From Schizochytrium sp. TIO01 (Eukaryota; Sar; Bigyra; Thraustochytrida; Thraustochytriidae): DNA of 64,000 nt. Below, one piece after another: positions 11,717 to 21,998 of this stretch; positions within the stretch are counted from its first letter, which is position 1, and each line of letters opens with the position of its first letter. The notes beneath the pieces were generated by a model. It did not search any database and was not told the DNA's origin. It saw only the letters and a list, made by a program, of their open reading frames with translations. The stretch covers positions 695,148-759,147 of the forward strand of contig SMSO01000014.1 of assembly GCA_004764695.1 (NCBI GenBank), written 5' to 3'. The position numbers and the translations under genes were made by a program.

Positions 11717-12083
11717 GATCTATCTCGATAAAGGATCCTTTGCAGAGATGAATATTGCGTCGCAAGACAGAAAGACCACTACTGCCAATGATGAGTTCCG
11801 GTAGGCAAACTAAGCTAATCTGTCTATATATACGACAATTGATGCACCTTTCTCGGTTAAATATCCTTCTCAGATTTTGATTATGTATTGCAAAGCAGAA
11901 AGACCACTTCTGTCATTGATGAGTTCCGGTAGGTGAATTAGGCAAATATGTCTATACATACAGCAATTGATGCAACTATCTCAATAAAATATCCTTCTTA
12001 GATATTGATTATACATTGCAGAATAGAAAGACCATCTCTATGTTTGCTGAGTTCTAGTAAGCGGGTCAAACCAATCTCTTTTA
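11717..12083. repeat. 128-bp tandem repeat, about 2.8 diverged copies
   Basis: Three copies begin at 11717, 11845 and 11973, exactly 128 bases apart. Shared blocks in order are TATCTCGATAAA-like, ATATCCTTCT-like, TTGATTATGTATTGCA-like, CAGAAAGACCA, GATGAGTTCCGGTAG and GTCTATA...CAATTGATG. The third copy is incomplete and the most diverged. It lies about 230 bases past the stop of copy 2, so it could fall in or beyond the 3' untranslated region. No open frame runs through it. Confidence 0.85.
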
Positions 12084-15000
12084 ACTTTTTGTATAACCAA
12101 TCATCACAAGAAACAGAAACAAAAATGTAATGATTTCTATATCACGTTTAAAGCTAAACCTAAATTGTTGCCTGCCGAGACTTTTAGTTGTTTTTGTTTT
12201 GTTTTTTTAAGGGCGGGGAATCAGGTTCTGGCAACAATGGGCTTGCGGACAACATAGACATAGCATAACTATTTTATGATACAGGTTCTTGGTTAACGAA
12301 AAGATTGAGTATTCAAATTCTATGATGGCTGTGTATACAAACGTGATTTTGCTGTTTATCTAGGTACCACTAGAATCAATCAATGTTGCTTTCTACTTTG
12401 GTTACCGTCCCTACCAAAGTTTGCTTTTAGGGCATCCATTTTACTACCACGCAGTTGAAACTTCAAGTGCCTTCCATCGAGATCTTGTTGAACTCAGTCG
12501 ACTTCTCACAGCGTTCAATGCAGTGCAGTGCGTGTGCATTAATAGACATAAGCTTTCATGTGCATGCTTCTGCCAGTGGGTCGTAGGTTGATGCTTAAAC
12601 TTGATAGCCTCTTCAGCAATAGGAGACGCAAAGCGGACACCCTACGACCACCATCAAGTTGTTGTATCGCAATGGATGCTTGCGCGCAGCAAGCAACTGA
12701 AAAGCATCTGCTGTTGATGGCCAATAAAACTCACGTGCGGCTCCGTCCCTTTTGACCTCCACATCTAACTTCCGCCTGTATCTAGAGGCCGGGCCGACTT
12801 TTATGAAATTATCCTGCTCTGCCTGTATCTTACAATTTGGTGAACTCGTTTCCAAAGCTACCCTAGACCAATCCGTGCAAAGACTAAATAGAAGCTTACG
12901 ATTCTGTAGCACTAGCTCTGTAGACGAGATGCATCGTGGGCGGGACGCCTTCAAGCTATTCCACAAAACAAACTCGCTCAAGACAAATCTCGCTCGCTCA
13001 CTCGATCACTCTTTTAAACTAACTAGCAGTGGCATTTGTGAAAAGAAAAAGAAAAGAAAATTTCTCGTTTAGGTTCCCAAAGTCGGCTCACCTCTCTCCA
13101 AACTGGTAGTTATTGAAACAAAATCATTACGTGCAGCCCGCTCTTACTCGCCAAAAGTATACTTACTAAATATTGCTATTGCACCTTTCCACGTGCTCAG
13201 AGTGCTTCTCGCATGGAAGCTCACAGAACCAATCGATTGCGGATGAGGTCGGAGGAGGTAGCCCAATCGAGATCCAGAGCAAATCATTGGCTTGCTCAGC
13301 TACCTAGCTTCCTCGATTTTCGCACTATCGCACACCTCCGTTCGACAGATGACTCGACTCTCGTCGATGATGCCTACTCTCAGTTTATGATGGTGATATA
13401 ATTTTAAGTTAGACGCTCTGTTTTGCATCATGGGGTCTGTAAGCGAGGCACCAAACTTTCTGCTTCTGTTTTTTGTTTTGGTTTTTTGCAAAGCAATATG
13501 GATAGATCCTGTGCAATACTCGAAAGACCTTCTATATGATGATTCACCACAATAGCAACCACCAATGTAAAGTGTTGTCTGTATAAGTACAATTTATAAG
13601 ACTGTACTTTCCAAGAAGATGTGCAAACGAGCCAACGGAAGGGACACTTAATTTCCCCTTGCGCAACGTCGGAAACATGAACTTAAGCAAGTGGCTACCA
13701 ATGCAACTGTATGGATGCTTAGAGGAAAGTTGCAGTATGTAAAATCACTCGTTCGATCCTGAGTTCTTGAAACATATAACTACCGAAATCTGGTTGCCGT
13801 CCTTATTCTGATTTTAATTAAAATAATGATAATAAACTTTTAATTATTTATTTTAAAAAAAATATGCACTTGTATTACTTTGCAACTCTTTATATTATGC
13901 ATAGCACACGAATGTGCTACTCCGTTAGAGTCACGGTTGTTTTGGTTTTATTTATTTCTTACACAGTTTTTCGTGGTATCAAACAACTAAAAGAAATATT
14001 TACCCTTACCTTGGTATAGGTACGTATATAAATATTTAACCTAACTTTCGATTCCGTCTGTCACTTCACTCCTGTATCTCCTCACATCTTTATCAAACTA
14101 GTCTACACAATAGCTTTCCCAATCCTATGAAGTTGCTCAAATTTTGTTGCCACTGCAGCTGATTGCTCTTTCCTTCTCTTTTATAGCGGTGGTACTGGTA
14201 TTAAGGAAAAAAATAGTCACAGGCAATCAAAGGATTTGAACTGTCCGCCTACCCTCCCATAATGCTCTATTTGATGTAAATGCAGGCCAAGCATGCATGA
14301 ACATGACATAACATGACAGTATTTTAATCTTGATACATAATGAAAAACTAAACATTCGAAATTGCTTACTTTGTATTGTACTCTGTTCGCCCATTTTTTG
14401 GGGAATCAGCGTTGTCAACGGCTCATTTGTTGGATTCATTTCTTCTGGAGTAATGTAAACCATGAAGCTTTGACTGAACAACTCATTTAAGAGCTCCCCA
14501 AAGTTGAAGAGAAAATGTGCACCCATACTAGCTTCATGGCAACGCGAAACGAGATTAAAATGTGCGCACATTTCTGCGTTTTCACTGAGTTACAGCAGCA
14601 AACTCAGTGCCTTTGCCAAATCAGGAAGGTGCGGAATAGCAGATTGTCTTGAATTCGAGAAATGCCGTTAGAGTCGATCCAGTACAAGCACCGCTTGGTG
14701 CAAAGAGAACTCTCCAGTTCTTAGGTTTCCAGATTATGTCTGGAAGCCTGAAATAGTATCTAAATAACTCATTCTGCTATGCCTAGAATAAAATGGGCGA
14801 TCTACCTACTTAATTAAATACCATTCCGACTGAACAAAGGCACTTTGCCGATGTTGAATTCTGAGCAAACGATTCTTCAAACTCCACTGCCTTGCCAGAG
14901 TCAATGGAGTGAGAAAATTGCGGTTCCGAGGATCCCCAAGCTTTCACAAGCACAGTCCATGTAACGCTGTCACTGTGGATCTTAGGACTATTAGATGCGT

Positions 15001-15861
15001 TCTATGTTTTCTGGTGTGCAATAGGAGTACCTACAGAGTATTTAGGCTCTTATTAGTGTAACGCTTTGATGTAACCATAACAAGCTCTATTTTAAAAACG
15101 ACTACTCTTTCGCGCCGAAAACACAGGCAGAAAGTTTCGCAAAGGACCATGGCGGATTGAATCTCAAGAATCATTATGCAAGAATACCTCAATCAATTAG
15201 GTTTCAAAAGGGGTAAATAAGACAATCTGAGGTTATTTTTCTATGATATCCATTCTTGAAGGCTTTGCGGCATACGCTTTACTTACTACCTAATGCTTGC
15301 TGGAATGAATTGCTCGCTTCCTTCAGCTCTTAAGGACGTTATGAATTTGATTCCGAGGACTGAATAGCTTATTGTCGTTGAATTGACCTTCGCCACTCTC
15401 GGGGCGTCCGACACTAGGATGATATGTGCCAATGTATGTATTCCTCAATCATGCCTGCAAGTGCCAACGCCAAGTAAGCAGGCACTTTTTTATGGAGCCA
15501 TTTTACACGCGCGTGCACTTAGATTGAGCCTCTACGTTGGGTTCAAAGAAAGAAAGAAAAGAAAAAGACCTTTTCCCCTTTTATCTGCTAATTTATATAA
15601 CCTCTTTAAAAGAGGGTCAATTGCAAAACGCGATGGTGCGACAAAGGCTGACGATTCAAGCTTTGCAGAGAAAGTGTTTTGTCACAACTCAGGAGGGGTT
15701 GGAAAAGAAGAGGCTTCTCCTCTGATTGACTGTGGCATGAAAACCACTGGAATGGTTTAGCAGAAGCTATGGAAGCTTCTGGACACGAAGCGAAGACTTT
15801 TATCCACATTTGCCGGTTGAACGAGCAAGAATTTCTAGCAACTATTGCCAGAGGTTAATAA

Positions 15862-15877
15862 CCCCCCCCCCCCCCCC
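15862..15877. repeat. Poly-C tract (C16)
   Basis: Sixteen consecutive C, followed by TCTCCC. It is an isolated homopolymer in spacer, prone to length error in sequencing. Confidence 0.9.
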
Positions 15878-18258
15878 TCTCCCAGGTAAAGCATAAAATA
15901 CTATACACTGAAACTAGCTTCTGGCAGCACCGTGACTGGCAATTATTTGGGAAACTTTCTCAAGGTTTACTCTGGATGCTCTGCTCTGCATGCTTGACAC
16001 AGGTGCACAGTCTATTTGCGAAGGAGTGCCTGGACTCTCAAGGCAGACGTTTTCATATAGTTTCAGATACCTACAACGAAAACCCGAACTTGCTTTTTTT
16101 GGTGCCAGAATCTCTGTTTCCCGTTGTGCTGTAGAAGTTCTTGTATGAAAAGTAGGTGCCATGGAGCTCTACTTCTTAATAAAACTTTCTTTAGGATATG
16201 CTGCATCATTCGCTTAGTGGTTCGTCGCGCATTGTGTATTGGTTACAAATAAAGATGGATGGCCTTCGCCAATTTCGGTGACTAACTTGAGCTTTTACAG
16301 AACAACGTGTATCATAGAGTGATAAAATAGGGAGGGAGGTTCTATCGGTGCAGTTAGGTTAATTTCGTACTATAAAAATCCTCATTATGCAAGTATTTCC
16401 ACAGAACTGTCAGCTGATTGGCCTTGGTTTACATGCAGCTTTTGTTTTAAGCATATCGGGAAAGGGTACACTATTTCCCTCTTTGGATGTAAAGGAAACA
16501 GGTTTGGTCATTCGAAAAGAAACCCATCGAACATGATTCTCGATTGGCTCAAAGCGTTCAAGTTTAAGCTCTGTAGAATTTATTCTTCATAAATTAGAGG
16601 ATGCGGTATCAGTGGGAGGTACTTAGACCTCTTGAATATGTGTGTGTATCTGTCTGCATGTGTGATGCCGGCTATTGCTCGTGCCGATATGGTTTCAAAG
16701 AAACTGTCAATCTCGCTGGATGAAGTTCGATACGCGCATTCGTTTGGCGCGTTTCTTTGCCTCAGTAATGGCTGCACATCTTTAAGATTATTTTGTTTAA
16801 TTAAAAGTTTATTTATTCACTTTGGAGTAATAAAAATACAAAATTGAAAAGAAAAAAATATCAGCACTTGGCCTACACGCAACATAAATCTAATTGAGCC
16901 TTCGTTTAAAGGTAGATAGAAAAACCGCTGCACTAGCCGCTGACTAGAAAGTGCCTTGAGTCTTGAGAGAGTATGCGCGCGCTACTTTGCGTGTAATTCT
17001 TCTGCTGTTGCAAATTTGCAGTTCGCAAGGATGGAAAGGGCGACTTTTAGCTTCCTAGTGTAGTAACTACCTGGGTTGACCTTTTGGTGCGAACGTTAAA
17101 AATAATTTGAAATAAAATAAAAAAGAGAGAACGTTTCTACAAGTTTATTTTCTTTGACAAAGAAAAGCCTGTCATCAATCAACCACGTGAGAGGCAGGCC
17201 TAAGGACGCTCGTGGATCAAAACTTTGGCTTATCAAAGTTTCGGAGGGACGATTTTCCACACAGTCTTTTGAATCGAAGCTTTATTCGATGGATCACCGA
17301 TCGTCCTCTAAGTGTGTGCAATTTTTGTTTTGCTTTGTACATGTGTCTGCCAAATTTATAAATCAGCTTCCGAAAAGGCGTGCGTCTTTGAGGGTCGCGA
17401 AGCACACGAAAGACTTAGAACCGTGCTAGTGAGATCGGGACACATGAGCAGATATGCAAAGCAACGATTGACTTACTCGTGAGTAAGATATCTCAGTAGC
17501 TGAAACGGTTAGCCAATTAATTATCATCACTGATCGACTAATTATCCAATTACTCACTGCACATGCCAAAGTAACTGAAGATTTGATGTCAATTGAGGAG
17601 GCCCTGTGAGCAACCACGACAGACTCTAGGCTGAAGGAGAAACTAAGCTAAGTAAGGCCATCGGCCAGAGTCCATGCAGAATGCAATACGCACAATGCTA
17701 AGTAAGACCCTAATAGATTAAACATAAGAGTTCTTTTGTACGTGCGTCACATTCATTTTTTCGAATTTAAAAAGTATATTTTTAAAATGTGCCACACTTT
17801 ACTACAGTATTGTCTGGTTTTTCTTTTCTTTTATATGTATAGTTGCTCAGCTACCTTCTCCGATGATGGCCTGTTCAGTACTGGAGGTCGCCCTACTGCT
17901 TGAAACAGAGGGAACTCTAAATAGGACGTAGGAATTATGACGCCAGCACCTATACGTGCGAAAACCATGCCTTTTGTTTTCATTTTATTATTTTCAGAAG
18001 CATTCATACATTCTCTGTAACCAAAAAAAGTCTTGGTAGTTTGGGCATATGCAAGGGCTATGGAGTATATCGAACTTTCAAGTTCCTCTTTAGTTTCTTT
18101 TTTTTTGTAAGTTAGTTTTTATTATTCCTTCTTTCATTATTTTCTTTTGAAAAAAAAATAAACATTTCCTTGCGTTCTGAGGAGTAAAAATGAGAACCAC
18201 TGGCACGACGGACTGCTTGGTGGAATGAAGAGCATCCGGGAAGAGCAAAACCAAATCT

Positions 18259-18281
18259 CGCTACGGCAGCTGCCCGTAGCG
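18259..18281. repeat. Perfect 8-bp-stem inverted repeat
   Basis: CGCTACGG, a 7-base CAGCTGC centre, then CCGTAGCG. The centre contains the palindrome CAGCTG. It lies 187 bases upstream of the start codon of copy 3 in a locally GC-rich patch of about 150 bases. It could be a hairpin or a dyad binding site; no direct evidence for either. Confidence 0.7.
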
Positions 18282-18467
18282 AACAGCATTTTCATTTTGG
18301 TGAAGCGAGGGCGAGGCCACGCTCTGCTTGTATCTAATTATTACTTTTAGGGATTGCTGCAAGACTGAGATCGATCTTACCATACGATATCGTTTTAGAG
18401 AACGCTCTGACAAAGGCCAATCGTAGTTTTAATATAAACGACCAGACTTGTGCTTGTAGAGATAACA

Positions 18468-20777
18468 ATGGGTTTTACAGGTCGTTGCGTTTTGGCGATC
18501 TTGAGTACGCTGCTCTTCAGTAGCACTCATGGTATGATCGTGGAGAATGAAGACGCGGCGAGCGCAGCTCGTCGTGCATTGATCAAGTCTCGTCGTGGAT
18601 TGACAGTGGAAAACACCTACATCGCTGTCGTGGAGGACGAAGATGATATCGGGACAGCATGTGAAAACGTGACCACTCTGATCAGCGAGTACAAAGAGCT
18701 CAACCAAGTCGGTGTCATGGACGTTTACGGTGGAGATAGTGGCAAGGTGGAAACAGCCACAATTTCGTCCACCTGCAACGTTATCTTCGAAACAACTGAC
18801 TCCGATTTAGTATCATATGTTGAAACCCTTAGTGGTGTTATTTCTGTTGAACAAGACACTGTGGTGGTGACTGATGCTGCTCCAGGGTCTTGGGGTCTCG
18901 ACAGAATCGACCAGGAGGACCTTCCTTTGAGTAAATCGGCCTATGAATATATTTATACTGGTAGTGGAGTCAATGTATACGTTATCGACACGGGTGTAAA
19001 TGAAGAGCATAAAGACTTTGACGGACGCGCATCTCTTTTAAAGGACTTCACGAGTGAATCTAGTACATCAATCACTGACGGAAACGGCCATGGCACGCAC
19101 TGCTCAGGTACAGTCGGAAGTAAAACTTACGGTGTAGCCAAAGAGGTTAATATTTATGGAATCAAGGTCCTCACCTCGTCTGGCTCTGGTTCTACCTCCA
19201 CTGTCATCCAGGGTATCACCTATGCTGTGGATAACCAAAAGAACAATTTCAAAGGTGAGTCCGCAGTCCTCTCGATTTCACTTGGTGGTGCGTGGAGCTC
19301 AGCGATGAACAAAGCTACCAAAGCGGCCTCTGATGCCGGCATGATCGTAGTTGTTGCAGCTGGTAATGAAGACCAAAATGCTTGTAACATCTCGCCGGCT
19401 AGCGCTGGTGGTGATGCACGGAATGGAGGTGTCATCACTGTTGGAGCAACCACAAAGTATGATAGCTTTGCATCTTATTCCAACTATGGATCATGTGTAG
19501 ATCTCCTAGCACCCGGCTCAAACATCGTATCGACATGGTATACCTCAAACACCGCTATAGAAACCCTCAGTGGAACCTCCATGGCAACTCCTCACGTTGC
19601 AGGTGTTGCAGCTCTCCTTTTAGAGAAGCATAGCATGGATAAAGACGATGCACAGTCTGAGTTGATTTCCCTTCTTGCTACAAATAAGATCTCTGGAACA
19701 TCAAGTACCTCCACTCCTAATGTTCTGCTTCAGGTACCTTTGTACACTGGACCACCCACTCCACCAACCGTTCAGGCTACACTTGCTCCCACCTTGGCAC
19801 CAGATGAAGTCTGTGTAACTAGCAATGGTGACACCTCATGTGTTACGTATTTACAATCTCTCTTTGGTGGCGACTTTTCTGCAACCAGTCTCATATCTGG
19901 ATCCCTTATTCTTAGCGAATCTGATCTTTGTGAGGCAACTGACGAGGATTTCACCGACAAAGTCGTTTTGGTGCCGAGAGGTAACTGCATGTTCTATAAC
20001 AAGGTCTATCAAGCTCAGACTCAGGGTGCCAAAGCTGTTGTTTTGTACCTGGTGGAATCTGGATCTATTTTTGCACCAACCTACTACGATGACGATGAGG
20101 TCACTATTCTCTCAGTGATGATTGGATACTCTGATGGAAAAACCTGGAAAAAGCTTGCAAACAAAGGGGGTGCTGTAGCAAAGCTGGGTTCACCCAGTCT
20201 CTACACATCAGAAACAGAGACCGCAGAGGGCGTGTCTACACCTTCCACTAACGTACCAACTCCAACCCCAACTGCAACGCCAACATCTCGTCCTACCGTT
20301 GCATGCTCTTCTCTTTCCTCTGCGTCTAAGTGCCGCAGTGCTAGTCAGTGTGTTTGGCAAAAATCTGGCAAAGAATGCTACGATGTTAGTAGTGATGATG
20401 TTCCTTGCACTTTACTTTCTGAGTCACAGTGTACAGAGAATAGTAACTGCGGATGGGCAATCATTCCAGCCCAATCTAAGTCATATTCCTGCTACGAAGC
20501 GACTGCCATCCCTTCCGAAGTCGACGTGACAACACCAGAAACGTGCGAAAGCAGCAAGTACGATGCTGCCGCCACAATTTGCTCGGATCTGGATCTAACT
20601 ATTTGCACAGCCGCACAACTGCTGGCGGCAGAGTCAGACTCAACTTGCTCTTTTGATAACTCATTTGTATGGTCGTCAACCTCATGTGGCAAAAACAAGT
20701 ATTACCAAGTTAAACAAGCTTCACAAAAACTCCGCTGCAAGAAGAAAACGCAATCTGCTAGTGTTCGATGCTGCTAA
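18468..20777 (+). CDS. Secreted subtilisin-like serine protease (S8) with PA domain, copy 3
   Basis: A 769-residue precursor. The frame opens earlier with a GTG at 18450, but the first ATG is 18468. It has A at -3 and leads straight into a signal peptide (1-22), so I start there. Then come an SRRGL site (R42-R43), an I9-type propeptide with the Cys pair, and the S8 domain with Asp174, His208 (GNGHGTHCSG), Asn300 and Ser371 (SGTSMATPHVAG). A Pro-Thr linker, a PA domain from Cys449, a longer second linker (about 590-612, TPTPTATPT-like), and a Cys-rich end from Cys613 closing on RCC follow. TAA stop, no intron. The stretch around His208 matches copy 4 better than the others (both carry GTVGSKTYGVAK), so copies 3 and 4, only 1.2 kb apart, look like sister duplicates. 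Confidence 0.95.
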   Translation: MGFTGRCVLAILSTLLFSSTHGMIVENEDAASAARRALIKSRRGLTVENTYIAVVEDEDDIGTACENVTTLISEYKELNQVGVMDVYGGDSGKVETATISSTCNVIFETTDSDLVSYVETLSGVISVEQDTVVVTDAAPGSWGLDRIDQEDLPLSKSAYEYIYTGSGVNVYVIDTGVNEEHKDFDGRASLLKDFTSESSTSITDGNGHGTHCSGTVGSKTYGVAKEVNIYGIKVLTSSGSGSTSTVIQGITYAVDNQKNNFKGESAVLSISLGGAWSSAMNKATKAASDAGMIVVVAAGNEDQNACNISPASAGGDARNGGVITVGATTKYDSFASYSNYGSCVDLLAPGSNIVSTWYTSNTAIETLSGTSMATPHVAGVAALLLEKHSMDKDDAQSELISLLATNKISGTSSTSTPNVLLQVPLYTGPPTPPTVQATLAPTLAPDEVCVTSNGDTSCVTYLQSLFGGDFSATSLISGSLILSESDLCEATDEDFTDKVVLVPRGNCMFYNKVYQAQTQGAKAVVLYLVESGSIFAPTYYDDDEVTILSVMIGYSDGKTWKKLANKGGAVAKLGSPSLYTSETETAEGVSTPSTNVPTPTPTATPTSRPTVACSSLSSASKCRSASQCVWQKSGKECYDVSSDDVPCTLLSESQCTENSNCGWAIIPAQSKSYSCYEATAIPSEVDVTTPETCESSKYDAAATICSDLDLTICTAAQLLAAESDSTCSFDNSFVWSSTSCGKNKYYQVKQASQKLRCKKKTQSASVRCC

Positions 20778-21998
20778 CCAACACTGAGCTGTGAAAGGTT
20801 CCTTCCTTCTATGCCTTTTCTCACGTGACTTTTTCGCATTCCTGATTTTGCGCTCTGACTAATTAATGCACCAACAGCATATCTGACCCTTTGTGTAACT
20901 CCTCTACAATTTGCTTTGGAAGTCCTGATTAATTTCAAAACATGAACTTCATTTTTAAAATGTATAAACTTGAAACCATTTCACCGAAACCACCTTCAAG
21001 AACATGTACACCGTAAGCGTTATTTAGGATGCAGAAATAATTGTGGTATGTATAATCAAATTTCACAATGCCTTTTTATGCTCAAAACTTTTTCCATGAG
21101 CAGTTTTTAATTAGTTTAATGAGAACCGAATTTATTTGGGAAATGGACGATAGGAAGAGGAAGCACTCTTAGGACATCAGAATGGTCACGCAAATTCAAC
21201 TTCAAGCTTCCTCTGATTAGTCTAAGCAAAGAGTATACATTGCGTACTCTTTTTTATTCCGTTTTGAAGCGGTGTATTGAAACCTTCAAGTTCGAATTTG
21301 TTTTATTTGCTATTCTGAAGAAGGGAAAAAATCCAATCGCAAAGATCCATTTGAATGTAGTAGCTTGTATGCATCCATGAATACAGTATCGCATATGACT
21401 CGAAGCGGATAGAATCTATCTTCTCTATTACATATCCATGTTGTGTTGGAGACTTAGACTAAAAACAATTATGCACTATATAGATCCGTTTTTGGGGGAG
21501 GGGCTAGACATGCTTATTCTCCTACTAGTACTTCATAGCACAGTCATTCGATTCAAACCCATTTTCCTTTTCCGTACCTAATCTTTGGGAAATGGATATT
21601 TGGTATCTAATGAAGTATTATTCTGGCATAGATCCGCTGCAGATTCCTTGATTTCAAAGTTTATGTACATTGTCGATGTACAGATGCATTCTCTTCGAGT
21701 AAAGTTTTAACTGATAATCTGGGCAAATTACATGATGATCGGTGAAGAATAACATACAAAACATCCTTGTATCTTAGATTAGTTAACACTAACGTAATGC
21801 TCCGCGGTCTTTTCTATGTCTTAGCGAAGCCAAATTGAGCGCGGAGGTCTCACGCCATAGGCAGTGGATCAGATACATTTTAACCTGAGCGAATACATCG
21901 ATTCGCAATTGCTTGGACGAATGCAACTCACCACCAGTTCGGAAATGCAGATCAGGAATTAACTTCAAATATTCTTGAATCAGAGTTCTTCGAAAGTG
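20778..21998. other. Spacer between protease copies 3 and 4
   Basis: The shortest spacer of the array, 1.2 kb and AT-rich. I see no gene, repeat or clear promoter element in it. Confidence 0.6.

Larger units (their letters stand above)
12084..18467. other. Spacer between protease copies 2 and 3
   Basis: About 6.4 kb with no gene I can support. Frames of 60-125 codons occur (for example 12613-12981 on the minus strand and 15383-15760 on the plus strand), but they lack domains, overlap open frames on the other strand, and look random in composition. The last 35 bases contain TATAAA at 18433 followed by CCAGACTT, which may serve as the promoter or leader of copy 3. Confidence 0.5.

Noticed and set aside
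11750-12060. GATGAG words in the 128-bp repeat and CTGATGAG at about 11616, suggestive of a hammerhead ribozyme core
   Set aside because: The paired GAAA and the flanking stems of a hammerhead are not present at workable distances.
12613-13072. Overlapping frames of 106 and 122 codons on opposite strands
   Set aside because: Neither shows a domain, signal peptide or membrane pattern, and they exclude one another.
18450-18467. GTG-initiated start for protease copy 3 (and TTG or GTG starts at 21975, 41441, 46838, 51872 and 54873)
   Set aside because: For a eukaryotic nuclear gene the first in-frame ATG is the better start. In the proteases it leads directly into the signal peptide.
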